Below the pieces are notes generated by a model. That model searched no databases and was not told where the DNA came from. It was given only the letters and a program-made list of their open reading frames with translations. This document shows positions 53,802 to 62,576 of a DNA stretch of 64,000 bases, piece by piece; the first letter of the stretch is position 1, and each line of letters begins with the position of its first letter. Position numbers and translations under genes: made by a program. Source of the DNA: Candidatus Dechloromonas phosphorivorans (GTDB lineage Bacteria; Pseudomonadota; Gammaproteobacteria; Burkholderiales; Rhodocyclaceae); NCBI GenBank assembly GCA_016709495.1, contig JADJMS010000012.1, positions 1 through 64,000 of the forward strand. Reading direction: 5' to 3'.

Positions 53802-54367
53802 AATACGCCCTCACCTTTGGACTGCGCAGTATCGACTTAATCGGCCTCTGGCTGGCCATGCTCAGCCTGCGCATCCTTCTGGGCTGGGATTTTTTCGAAT
53901 CCGGCCTGGAGAAATTCCACGGCGAAAACTGGTTCATGGATATTCAGGACAAATTTCCATTTCCACTCAGCCTCGTTGCACCGGAAATCAGCTGGCAGAT
54001 GGCCACCTGGTTTGAGCTGCTGGGCGGGATTGCATTAGTCATCGGGCTGGGCACAAGGTTTTTCTCAGTCTCACTGTTCGTGCTGACCTTTGTCGCCATC
54101 GCCAGCGTCCACTGGCCAGAATCATGGATGAACTTTTCCGAATTACTGCAAGGCTACGTTTTTACCGATAAAGGCTTTGGCAATTTCAAATTACCCGTAC
54201 TTTTCCTTGGCATGTTGCTACCGCTGACACTGCTCGGGCCAGGGCGTTTCTCCATCGACCACTGGCTGCGCCGTAAATATCTGCCGGAATCATTGGGCGA
54301 CAAGGAAAAGCCACTGCAAGTCGATGACAGGTATTTGCAAAACCCTGTTATCAGCAGCAGGGTTTGA
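53798..54367 (+). CDS. DoxX family membrane protein of the bufferin operon
   Basis: 189 aa with about four hydrophobic helices (WLAMLSLRILLGWDFFESGL, FELLGGIALVIGLGTRFFSV, LFVLTFVAIASVH, LPVLFLGMLLPLTLLGPG) and the DoxX pattern RILLGWDFFESGLEKF. DoxX proteins commonly end bufferin-type operons; the role there is not established (membrane redox partner or accessory). Overlaps bufC by 4 bp. Confidence 0.9.
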   Translation: MKYALTFGLRSIDLIGLWLAMLSLRILLGWDFFESGLEKFHGENWFMDIQDKFPFPLSLVAPEISWQMATWFELLGGIALVIGLGTRFFSVSLFVLTFVAIASVHWPESWMNFSELLQGYVFTDKGFGNFKLPVLFLGMLLPLTLLGPGRFSIDHWLRRKYLPESLGDKEKPLQVDDRYLQNPVISSRV

Positions 54368-54397
54368 AAAAAACCCCTGAAAAATTAAGGGTTTTCC
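54367..54397 (+). terminator. Probable terminator of the bufferin operon
   Basis: Stem AAAACCC/GGGTTTT (54370-54376, 54389-54395), starting within the operon's stop codon region. The T tract is weak (CCCTTTC follows), so termination efficiency is uncertain. Confidence 0.5.
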
Positions 54398-54441
54398 CTT
54401 TCAAATTTTAAAAAATTATTTCACTTGAGTACTTGCAAACC

Positions 54442-54483
54442 GTCATAATCGACTATACACTTAGTCATATCACCTAAGTCATA
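54442..54483 (+). repeat. Three direct GTCATA repeats before the HTH gene
   Basis: GTCATA at 54442-54447, 54464-54469 and 54478-54483 (the last two within TTAGTCATA and TAAGTCATA). They lie 50-95 nt upstream of the helix-turn-helix gene and could be operator sites. Otherwise the 170-bp region between the DoxX and HTH genes holds nothing recognisable. Confidence 0.35.
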
Positions 54484-54536
54484 CGCCGCTAGGATGCTTG
54501 GGTAAATTCATAACACTAGCGTATGGAGATCGAATA

Positions 54537-54841
54537 ATGACTACTGCCAAGACCATTGAAAAATCGACGCTCGCGAAATCCGTCGCAAGCTAGGCCTCAA
54601 CCAGCAACAGTTCTGGTCCACCCTCGGCGTTACACAGAGCGGCGGTTCCCGTTACGAAAGCGGTCGCAACATGCCCAAGCCAGTTCGCGAACTGCTGCGT
54701 CTGGTTCATGTTGAACAGATCGACGTCAAAGCCATCAAGCGCGAAGACTGGGAAGTGGTTGAGTATTTGAAGGCTCAGGAACCAGAGCTGTTCAAGTCAC
54801 TCAAGAAGTCTGCCCGCAGCAAGGGCAAAAAAGCAGCCTAA
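54537..54841 (+). CDS. Helix-turn-helix (Cro/C1-like) regulator, one-base frameshift
   Basis: 101 aa after adding one A to the A5 run at 54558-54562. The protein then begins MTTAKTIEKIDAREIRRKLG and continues NQQQFWSTLGVTQSGGSRYE with the HTH. SGRNMPKPVRELLRLVHVEQ and a lysine-rich tail follow. As sequenced, the first frame stops after 18 codons. The otherwise perfect continuation points to a homopolymer sequencing error. Possible autoregulation through the GTCATA repeats upstream. Confidence 0.78.
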
Positions 54842-54865
54842 GTTTTTACTGGGCCGCAACGGGCA

Positions 54866-55702
54866 TCACGGGGAAACCAGTACCCGGATGCCCGTTTTTT
54901 TTTCGACTTCCTGCGCAAAATCATTCAGATCGTTATCAGCAATCCGACTAAGGCGCGGTGCCGCCGGCTGCATTGAGGGGCGCGCCAGCCCGTAGAGATG
55001 AATCCCCGCAATTTCAGATGCCAGCGGGGCAAGCAAGGCGCAATACGCATCGCGCTCGGCCGCATCAGGCGCTTTGCCATCGATGGTAAACCAGCAGGTT
55101 TGGACCCAGGTTGAAGCCAGGCCACAACAAATTTGCAAATTCCGCTGAACACGCTTGGCATCGCCCGGCACCTGATTAACTTCAGCAATTCCAGTTGCAC
55201 TGGCTCGATCTATCTTGAACCAGATTTCACCCTGCATTTCGCCGATCAGACGGATGCCCTCCTGCACGCGCGGGCGATGTAGCAGGCTACCGTTGGAAAT
55301 CAGTCGCAGCGGGATTTTTCCGGCCAATCCGCACTGCTCAAGCACACGCTGGACACGCCTCACAGCATCCGGAAATTCATCTGCACTGGTCGGTTCACCA
55401 TTTCCGGAAAAGGCGATATCGACCAGTTGTCGCTCTGACTCAGCGACATGGCACTGCATAAAATCGCCGTGCAGCGCATCATCGAGAAAACCGGCCAATT
55501 CTTGTTCCAGCAGATCAAGATCGATTGCCGGCGGCCCACCACGCGTCAGGTTTTCGACCTGGCAATACAGGCAGGCCCAGTTGCAGGCGTTATTGACATT
55601 CAGATTGATTCCGACGGATACGCCCCCGGCACGGCGCGAAACAACCGGGTAAACATAGCGCAGGCCGGCACTGTCGCGGCGGTGGTCTTTAATAGTCAGC
55701 AT
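54866..55702 (-). CDS. Radical SAM protein
   Basis: 278 aa. The [4Fe-4S]-binding Cys triad is in VNNACNWACLYCQVENLTRG (C-x3-C-x2-C), followed by a SAM-binding Gly/Glu stretch IAFSGNGEPTSADEFPDAVR. A TIM-barrel-like remainder includes WFKIDRASATGIAEVNQVPG. It resembles COG0731-type proteins of unknown function more than QueE. The ATG at 55702 is chosen, giving MLTIKDHRRDSAGLRYVYPV. It is divergent from queD with a 43-bp gap. Confidence 0.85.
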   Translation of the reverse strand: MLTIKDHRRDSAGLRYVYPVVSRRAGGVSVGINLNVNNACNWACLYCQVENLTRGGPPAIDLDLLEQELAGFLDDALHGDFMQCHVAESERQLVDIAFSGNGEPTSADEFPDAVRRVQRVLEQCGLAGKIPLRLISNGSLLHRPRVQEGIRLIGEMQGEIWFKIDRASATGIAEVNQVPGDAKRVQRNLQICCGLASTWVQTCWFTIDGKAPDAAERDAYCALLAPLASEIAGIHLYGLARPSMQPAAPRLSRIADNDLNDFAQEVEKKTGIRVLVSP

Positions 55703-55745
55703 GGCTGCATTGTATAATCCGCCGCTGCTCATTGGATGAAACCTC

Positions 55746-56198
55746 ATGTTGATCACCCGCCGTCTTGAATTCGATGCAGGCCACCGCATCCCTGACCATA
55801 AAAGTCAGTGCCGCCATCTGCACGGCCACCGCTATGCCATCGAAATCACGCTATCTGGTGAAGTCATCGACAAGGCTGGTGATGCCGCCAATGGCATGGT
55901 GATGGATTTTTCACAGGTCAAAGATCTCGCCAAACAACACGTCGTTGATCTCTGGGATCATTCTTTCCTCGTTTTCGCCGGTGACCGGGCGGTGGTTGAT
56001 TTCCTGAACAGCATGCCGGGCCACAAAACGGTCATTCTTGACCGCGTGCCGACAGCTGAAAACCTCGCGCAAATCGCCTTTGAATTGCTTGATGCGGCTT
56101 ATCGCGACACCTACGGCAACCACTTGCGTCTGGCCCAGGTGCGTTTGTTTGAGACGCCTAACTGCTGGGCGGATGCTATCCGTCGCCAGACCGATTGA
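55746..56198 (+). CDS. queD: 6-carboxytetrahydropterin synthase QueD
   Basis: 150 aa. Converts 7,8-dihydroneopterin triphosphate to 6-carboxytetrahydropterin in queuosine/7-deazaguanine synthesis. The zinc ligands are in FDAGHRIPDHKSQCRHLHGH (His, then H-x-H) with the catalytic Cys in the same stretch. MVMDFSQVKDLAKQHVVDLW with DHSFLVF and the late Glu (PTAENLAQ) complete the T-fold. The upstream radical SAM gene is divergent and need not be in the pathway. Confidence 0.93.
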   Translation: MLITRRLEFDAGHRIPDHKSQCRHLHGHRYAIEITLSGEVIDKAGDAANGMVMDFSQVKDLAKQHVVDLWDHSFLVFAGDRAVVDFLNSMPGHKTVILDRVPTAENLAQIAFELLDAAYRDTYGNHLRLAQVRLFETPNCWADAIRRQTD

Positions 56199-56270
56199 GA
56201 TCGCCAGCGGACTTCCCTATACTCGTCTCATAGACGAATAGGCACCGAAGCAGGTGCCATAGGGGACTCA

Positions 56271-57104
56271 ATGAATTCATGGCGCACCGGCTGGCGAGCA
56301 TTGCTGCTTTGTTGCGGACTGATGGGTCTGGCGACAGCCCAGCCAGAACCGCTGCGGATCGGGATTATTCCCTACCTGACACCCAATGTGCTGATGAGCC
56401 TATTTCAGCCCCTGCGCCAGCACCTCGAAAAAGACCTTGGCCGCCCCGTCGAGCTTTACACAGCGACCGACGTTCGTAGCTTCGCCCGGCGCACGCTCAA
56501 GCCGGATTTTGATATCGTCATCACCGCCGCCCATCAGGCACGACTGGCCCAGCTTGAAGGCGGCTATCACCCCCTGGCACGCTTTACCGGCCCGCTGCAT
56601 GCCGCAGTGATCGTTGCGCAAAAATCGCCACTCAACCAAATTAAAGATTTACGTGGCAGACGCATTGCCATCACTGATCGCTCGATTCTGGTCAATATCG
56701 CCATGAACAAAGTTTTTGCTGACCAAGGGCTGAGCGACAAGGATTTTGACTTTGTTACGGTCAACTCGCAAAACACCGCGATTATTGCAGTCGCCCAAGG
56801 CGATTCGGACGCCGCAATTATTGCCCACTTCACCCTTGATCAAAGCCCGGAGGACCAGCGCCGTGCGGTCCGTGTAATTTATCGCTCGGACATACTGCCC
56901 AACGTTTTGCTACTAGCCAGTGCCAAACGGGACGACCCCATGCGCGAACAGATTCGCGCTTCACTACTCGGCTTGCCAGGCAGCCCGGATGGTGCCGCCT
57001 TTCTCGAAAAAAGCCGCTTTCAGGGCATCCAGAAAACTGATGAAGCCTTCATGAAAACACTGGATCCTTACCTCAAGGAAACCAGGAAGCAACTCGGCCT
57101 ATGA
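56271..57104 (+). CDS. PhnD-like periplasmic solute-binding protein
   Basis: 277 aa with a signal peptide (MNSWRTGWRALLLCCGLMGL, cleavage near ATAQ-PEP). The PhnD/phosphate-phosphonate type fold has LRIGIIPYLTPNVLMSLFQP, GRPVELYTATDVRSFARRTL, FDIVITAAHQARLAQLEGGY and LRGRRIAITDRSILVNIAMN. No ABC permease or ATPase is adjacent. The stop overlaps the start of a GGDEF/EAL protein (ATGA), so it probably feeds a sensor rather than transport. Exact dispersed motif at 56754-56765. Confidence 0.9.
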   Translation: MNSWRTGWRALLLCCGLMGLATAQPEPLRIGIIPYLTPNVLMSLFQPLRQHLEKDLGRPVELYTATDVRSFARRTLKPDFDIVITAAHQARLAQLEGGYHPLARFTGPLHAAVIVAQKSPLNQIKDLRGRRIAITDRSILVNIAMNKVFADQGLSDKDFDFVTVNSQNTAIIAVAQGDSDAAIIAHFTLDQSPEDQRRAVRVIYRSDILPNVLLLASAKRDDPMREQIRASLLGLPGSPDGAAFLEKSRFQGIQKTDEAFMKTLDPYLKETRKQLGL

Positions 57105-59866
57105 GCAAACGCAGCGGCCTGTCGATACGCTGGAAACTCGTCCTCACCAGCATTCTGGTCGAAGCGCTGATGCTCGGCGCCCTTGCCTGGAACGGTCTGC
57201 GCCTGATGGATGAAAGCCTGCAGCGCCTGGCCGCCACCCGGCTAAATGAAGTTTCCGTTCTACTAAATGCCGCACTTGCCCCCGCCATGGCGGCTCAGGA
57301 CTATGCACCGGTTGCCGATGTCTTCAAGCAAAGCCTGCGGCACGATGGCATTCAGTATTTTGTCCTCACCGACGCACGTGGCAAACGATTGCTTGCCGAT
57401 GGCTGGGCTAACGAGACAGCGCTGCCGGACTACCAATCTCCTTCAGAGGTGAACGCAAGCAGTGAGCGCATTGATTTTCGCATTCCGATCACGCTTTCAT
57501 CACAGATTTACGGCTACCTGCATTTCGGCATCTCAACCCAGTTTCTGCAGGAAGCCCGGCAGCATCTGCAACGCCAGAGCCTGATCATTGCGCTACTGGC
57601 GATAGCGCTTTCCCTGCTCCTGCTGCTGGCAATCGCCCACTGGCTGACGCGCCACCTGAAACGCCTGGAACGAGCCAGTGAGGCAGTCAGCAAGGGCGAC
57701 TACACGGTGTTGGTCAACATTGACTCCAAGGATGAGATTGGACACTTGGGTGACACCTTTAACCGCATGACACAGCATATCGGCATTCAGGTGGCTGAGT
57801 TAAGCGCCTCGGAAGCACGCTTCAAAAGCTTGCTCAATCTGTCCACCGATCTTTATTGGGAGCAGGACAGCAACTTTCGTTTCACGCGACGCGACACCAG
57901 CCGGCTGAATGAAGACTCAGCGCAATTGCTTGATCTATTGATCGGGAAAGCCCGCTGGGAACTGAACACCACCCTGACACCCGCCGAATGGGAACGCCAT
58001 AGAAGAACACTGGAAGCTCACGAAATATTTAAGGGTTTTGAGTACGGGATCCTGCATCCTGATGGCAGAACCACTTACCACTCGATACACGGTGAGCCTA
58101 TTTTCGATGATGCTGGCAACTTCTCTGGCTACCGTGGCACCGCAAGCGACATCACCCAACGCAAGGAAATCGAAGCCGCTCTGCGCCTCTCCGCAACCGT
58201 TTTCGCTGAAGTTCATGAAAGTATTGTGATCAGTGATGCCGAATGGCGCATCATTGATTTGAACCCGATGGTCTGCGAAATGACCGGCTTCAGCCGTGGC
58301 GAGTTGCTGGGCCGCGATGTGAGACAACAATTCGAACTGGATGAATCAAACTTCGATCAAGCTGCAATTAGCCAGATCGGCGAGGAAGGCCACTGGCGAG
58401 GCGAAGGCAGCAGCCTGCGTAAAACGGGCGAACGGTTTCCGGCCTTGCTGACGATCAGTAACGTATGCAACCCAAGTGGACAAACGCTCAACTATATTTT
58501 TATTTTCTCCGACATTACCGCCCTCAAGTCGCAGCAGGAAAAGCTCGAAGCGCTTGCCCATTACGACGCCCTGACCCGCTTGCCCAATCGGGTTTTATTT
58601 GCTGATCGCCTGCAGCAAAGCCTGCATCAGGCAAAGCGCAAAAACGAACTGCTGGCAATAGCCTATCTTGATCTTGATGGCTTCAAACCAATCAATGACA
58701 CCTATGGCCATGCAGCCGGGGATGCCCTCCTGATCGAAGTTGCCAAACGATTGAAACAGTGTGTGCGCAGTGGTGATACGGCAGCCCGTCTCGGCGGCGA
58801 CGAGTTTGCCCTGCTCCTGCGCGCCGATGATTTTGGTGAGTGTGAAGCGGCGCTATTGCGGGTGCTGAATGCACTGTCAAACGAATTCGTCATCAATGGC
58901 TGCAATGTCTCGATCTCGGCCAGCATTGGCGTCACCGTTTTCCCACACGACAACTCGGAACCGGATGTGCTGCTGCGCCACGCCGATCAGGCGATGTATC
59001 TAGCCAAACAGTCCGGGCGCAATCGCTACCATTTCTTCGATTCCGAACTGGATCGGCGGCAGAAAAGTCACAGCGAAAAAATTATGCGGATAGAAGCGGC
59101 TTTTGATGCCGAAGAATTCGTTCTCTTCTACCAGCCCAAGGTCGATATGCGCAGCGGCCAAATTTACGGGGCAGAAGCCCTCATCCGCTGGCAACATCCG
59201 GAACGCGGCATCGTTTCCCCGGCTGAATTCCTACCGCTGATCGAGGAATCCGAGTTTTCAGTCAAACTGGGCGAGTGGGTCATCAAGGCCGCGCTCAAGC
59301 AACAAAAAATATGGCAAAAAAACGGGTTGACCGTAACCGTTAGCGTCAATATCACGCCGCGCCATATCCAGTCGCCTGGTTTTGTCAGTCAATTGCGCCA
59401 TTTGCTCGACGCGCACCCCACCGTCGCACCAGCGCTGATCGAATTCGAAATTGTCGAAAGTGCCGCCCTTGATGACATCAAGCACATCAGCGGCATCATG
59501 AGTGAATGTGTTGATTTCGGCATTTCCTTTGCCCTCGATGACTTTGGCACCGGCTACTCATCGCTTACTTACTTCCGTCACCTGCCGGCAAATACACTCA
59601 AGATTGACCAGTCCTTCATTCGCGACATGCTCGCCGACCCTGAAGACCTCGCCATCGCGCAAGGCGTTATCGGGCTGGCACAAGCTTTTCAACGCACCGT
59701 CATCGCCGAGGGGGTAGAAACAGATGCCCACGGCACCCGTCTCTTGGAAATGGGCTGCTACCTGGCGCAAGGCTATGGCATTGCTCGCCCGATGCCAGCT
59801 TGCGAACTCCCCGGCTGGATCGAAAACTACAAGGCGCCGAGCGTATGGACGCAAGCCCGGACGTAA
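57101..59866 (+). CDS. Membrane PAS-GGDEF-EAL protein (c-di-GMP turnover)
   Basis: 921 aa. TM1 is at about 13-32, a periplasmic domain of about 130 residues follows, TM2 is at about 160-182 (LIIALLAIALSLLLLLAIAH) and HAMP at about 183-235. Two PAS domains (about 245-480) and a GGDEF domain follow, with an intact signature in AARLGGDEFALLLRADDFGE (about 565). The EAL domain has GAEALIRWQHPERGIVSPAE (about 688), then ALDDFGTGYSSLTYF. Both active sites look complete, so it may make or degrade c-di-GMP. Coupling to the PhnD-like protein suggests periplasmic ligand control. Confidence 0.94.
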   Translation: MSKRSGLSIRWKLVLTSILVEALMLGALAWNGLRLMDESLQRLAATRLNEVSVLLNAALAPAMAAQDYAPVADVFKQSLRHDGIQYFVLTDARGKRLLADGWANETALPDYQSPSEVNASSERIDFRIPITLSSQIYGYLHFGISTQFLQEARQHLQRQSLIIALLAIALSLLLLLAIAHWLTRHLKRLERASEAVSKGDYTVLVNIDSKDEIGHLGDTFNRMTQHIGIQVAELSASEARFKSLLNLSTDLYWEQDSNFRFTRRDTSRLNEDSAQLLDLLIGKARWELNTTLTPAEWERHRRTLEAHEIFKGFEYGILHPDGRTTYHSIHGEPIFDDAGNFSGYRGTASDITQRKEIEAALRLSATVFAEVHESIVISDAEWRIIDLNPMVCEMTGFSRGELLGRDVRQQFELDESNFDQAAISQIGEEGHWRGEGSSLRKTGERFPALLTISNVCNPSGQTLNYIFIFSDITALKSQQEKLEALAHYDALTRLPNRVLFADRLQQSLHQAKRKNELLAIAYLDLDGFKPINDTYGHAAGDALLIEVAKRLKQCVRSGDTAARLGGDEFALLLRADDFGECEAALLRVLNALSNEFVINGCNVSISASIGVTVFPHDNSEPDVLLRHADQAMYLAKQSGRNRYHFFDSELDRRQKSHSEKIMRIEAAFDAEEFVLFYQPKVDMRSGQIYGAEALIRWQHPERGIVSPAEFLPLIEESEFSVKLGEWVIKAALKQQKIWQKNGLTVTVSVNITPRHIQSPGFVSQLRHLLDAHPTVAPALIEFEIVESAALDDIKHISGIMSECVDFGISFALDDFGTGYSSLTYFRHLPANTLKIDQSFIRDMLADPEDLAIAQGVIGLAQAFQRTVIAEGVETDAHGTRLLEMGCYLAQGYGIARPMPACELPGWIENYKAPSVWTQART

Positions 59867-61002
59867 TCGCCCGCACACCACGCACCGCGCTCATCCTGAC
59901 CGGTGGTGGCGCCCGCGCCGCCTATCAGGTCGGTGTCATGCTCGCTATCGTCAAACTGCAGCGTAACCGCCGGCGCAATCCTTTCCCGATCCTCAGTGGC
60001 ACCTCAGCCGGCGCCATCAACGCCGCTGGCGTCGCCTGTCTGGCCGACAACTTTGGCAAAGCGGTCACTATTCTCGCCACCCTCTGGCGCAACATGCACG
60101 CCTCGCACATTTACCGCGCCGACCCTGCCGGCATCGGTATCTCCGGCTTGCGCTGGTTATCCGCACTAACCCTGGGCTGGCTCCTGCGCAACCCTCCACG
60201 CTCCCTGCTCGACAATACTCCGCTCCACGATTTGCTCAGCCGTCATCTCGACTTCAAAGGTATACAACGCTCAATCAGCAACGGCGCCCTGCACGCAGTC
60301 AGCATTACCGCCTCGGGTTATGAATCGGGAGAAAGCATCAGTTTTTTCCAATCACACCCCTCAGCCCACCCCTGGCAGCGCGTGCATCGCATTGGCATCA
60401 AATCCGCCATCAGCGTCAATCATTTGCTGGCCTCCAGCGCCATCCCCTTCATTTTTCCCGCCACCAAAATACATCGTGAATTCTTTGGTGACGGATCGAT
60501 GCGCCAACTCGCGCCAATTTCGCCCGCCATCCATCTTGGCGCTACCAAGGTCATGATTATCGGTGCCGGACGCACCACCAGCACTCGCGAGCGCAGTTCC
60601 ATGGAAATACCGCCATCACTGGCCCAGATCGCCGGCCACGCGCTCTCCAGCATTTTCCTGGATGGACTGGCCGTCGACATCGAACGTATGCAGCGCATCA
60701 ACAAGACTCTGTCGCTGATCCCCCCGGAAATCCGCGAACAAAACGGCATGGCGCTGCGCCCAATCGAAACCCTGATCATTTCGCCTTCACAGCGTCTCGA
60801 CCGAATCGCCGCCGATCACGCCAGCGCGCTGCCCTGGCCAGTCAAGGCGCTCCTGACCAGCATTGGGGCGATGAACCGCCGAGGCGGCGCTCTGACCAGC
60901 TACCTGCTTTTCGAAAAGCCCTACACCAGCGCCTTGATCGATCTAGGCTATGAAGACACGATGCAGCGCAGCCAGGAAGTCGGCACCTTTCTTGATCTGT
61001 AA
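59845..61002 (+). CDS. Patatin-like phospholipase
   Basis: 385 aa. The oxyanion Gly-rich loop is ALILTGGGARAAYQVGVMLA. The Ser nucleophile is in FPILSGTSAGAINAAGVACL (GTSAG) and the Asp of the dyad in EFFGDGSMRQLAPIS. A serine acyl-hydrolase acting on lipids. The ATG at 59845 lies inside the GGDEF/EAL gene's end (22-bp overlap). It is the first Met ahead of the conserved domain. Confidence 0.93.
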   Translation: MDASPDVIARTPRTALILTGGGARAAYQVGVMLAIVKLQRNRRRNPFPILSGTSAGAINAAGVACLADNFGKAVTILATLWRNMHASHIYRADPAGIGISGLRWLSALTLGWLLRNPPRSLLDNTPLHDLLSRHLDFKGIQRSISNGALHAVSITASGYESGESISFFQSHPSAHPWQRVHRIGIKSAISVNHLLASSAIPFIFPATKIHREFFGDGSMRQLAPISPAIHLGATKVMIIGAGRTTSTRERSSMEIPPSLAQIAGHALSSIFLDGLAVDIERMQRINKTLSLIPPEIREQNGMALRPIETLIISPSQRLDRIAADHASALPWPVKALLTSIGAMNRRGGALTSYLLFEKPYTSALIDLGYEDTMQRSQEVGTFLDL

Positions 61003-61021
61003 TCGATAACCGCACGCGCCG

Positions 61022-62518
61022 ATGTCCAACTTAGGCCGCTACACCGCCATCGCCGCCAGACAGTCCTGGAAACTTGCCTTTCGACTGACCCGACTGGCTT
61101 TGATCATTTGCCTGGCCATTGCCCTTGGTTTCACGCTCTACGCCGTGAGTGCGCTGCCCACGCTACAACCCTGGCACAGCGAACGATTACACGAAGAGTT
61201 CAGCGCACTTCTCCACGGCAACCTCGATTTCAATGGTTACCTGCAGCAAGAAGAAAAACTATTCGCCGAAATGCACGAGAAGATTGCTGGCTGGGATACC
61301 CAGAACGAGGCTTATGAATTCAGCCGCTTCAACCCGAAAAGCCCGGCAAACCGCCTGGTTGATGGCGCTCAGTACAACCGGACATTTCGCCTGATACCCC
61401 CCAAAGCACGGGGTCACGCATTGCTCATGCATGGGCTGACCGACTCACCGTATTCGATGAAGGCCATGGCCGAGTCACTCTACGCACGCGGCATGGCAGT
61501 TACCGTACTCCGCCTGCCCGGCCACGGCACCTTGCCATCGATGCTGACCGAGATGCACGCCCGCGACTGGCATGCAGCAGTACGCATTGCCGCCCGTGAT
61601 ATCGCAGCCCGCACGCCTACCGGACAACCGTTCTACATTGGTGGTTACTCAACCGGCGGCACGCTCGCCCTGCAATACACGCTGGACGCGCTGGAGGACA
61701 CTGAACTACGCCGCCCGGACCGGGTACTGCTAGTGTCTCCGGCAATTGAACTAACCAGGATTGCCAATCTCGCCAGTATCATCGATTTTTTCAGCATCGT
61801 GCCCATTCCCGTGCTGGAGAAGGTTCGTTGGCAGGAAGTCGTCGCCGAATATGACCCCTACAAATTCAACTCTTTCCCGGTTAACGCTTCGCGTCAGGTC
61901 AATCAGGCCACCAAGGCATTGCAACGCACACTGATCAAAGCCAGCGAAAGCGGTCGGATTGCGCAAATGCCACCTGTCATCGCCTGGCAATCGGTCGTTG
62001 ACTCAACTGTTGGTGCAGTCGGTGCAAGCGATACCCTGTTTGCCAAATTAAAGGGACCAGAACATCGGCTGATCATCTTTGACGTCAATCGGCAACAGGT
62101 GCTGAGCAGCGTTCAGCGCCCCGGTGCTCGCGCATTGATCGAACGCATATCGGCAGCCAAGCACACCTACACGCTCGATGTGGTCAGCAACACCGATCCG
62201 GCAAACACGCACATCAGCGTCGTGCGCCTCGCCCCGGATGGCACTCAAACGCTTCGGGAAACCACCCTGGATTGGCCGCACAATCTGGTTTCACTCGGCC
62301 ACGTTGCGCTGCCCTTCCCGCCCAACGACCCGGTTTACGGTTTCCTGCCGGGCAGTGGCCACAAAGGTGTACCGAGCATCGGCTCCTGGTTGCTGCGTGG
62401 CGAGAGCGGCGCCACCACCATTTCACTCGGCGCCCTGACCCGTTTGCGCAGCAATCCCTTCTGGTCCTTGATCGACGAAGATATCGGCCAACTTGTTGCG
62501 CCAGATTCAGGGAAATAA
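61022..62518 (+). CDS. Membrane-anchored alpha/beta hydrolase
   Basis: 498 aa. An N-terminal membrane helix (about 22-44, LTRLALIICLAIALGFTLYA) is followed by a hydrolase domain. GHALLMHGLTDSPYSMKAMA holds the oxyanion His-Gly, and FYIGGYSTGGTLALQYTLDA the nucleophile Ser. A possible catalytic His is in GSGHKGVPSIGSW, although the SLGHVALPFPPNDPVYG stretch before it is another candidate. It follows the patatin gene by 19 nt, so the pair may work together on lipids or esters. Intact. Confidence 0.88.
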   Translation: MSNLGRYTAIAARQSWKLAFRLTRLALIICLAIALGFTLYAVSALPTLQPWHSERLHEEFSALLHGNLDFNGYLQQEEKLFAEMHEKIAGWDTQNEAYEFSRFNPKSPANRLVDGAQYNRTFRLIPPKARGHALLMHGLTDSPYSMKAMAESLYARGMAVTVLRLPGHGTLPSMLTEMHARDWHAAVRIAARDIAARTPTGQPFYIGGYSTGGTLALQYTLDALEDTELRRPDRVLLVSPAIELTRIANLASIIDFFSIVPIPVLEKVRWQEVVAEYDPYKFNSFPVNASRQVNQATKALQRTLIKASESGRIAQMPPVIAWQSVVDSTVGAVGASDTLFAKLKGPEHRLIIFDVNRQQVLSSVQRPGARALIERISAAKHTYTLDVVSNTDPANTHISVVRLAPDGTQTLRETTLDWPHNLVSLGHVALPFPPNDPVYGFLPGSGHKGVPSIGSWLLRGESGATTISLGALTRLRSNPFWSLIDEDIGQLVAPDSGK

Positions 62519-62576
62519 ATCGACTATTTTCACCGTTCCGAACTATAGTATGTTGAGCAATTTCAACTTGTCCAAC

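Noticed and set aside
54866..55702. QueE assignment for the radical SAM gene because queD is adjacent
   Set aside because: The genes are divergent, and the sequence around NNACNWACLYCQ and its length do not look like QueE. A general radical SAM call is safer.
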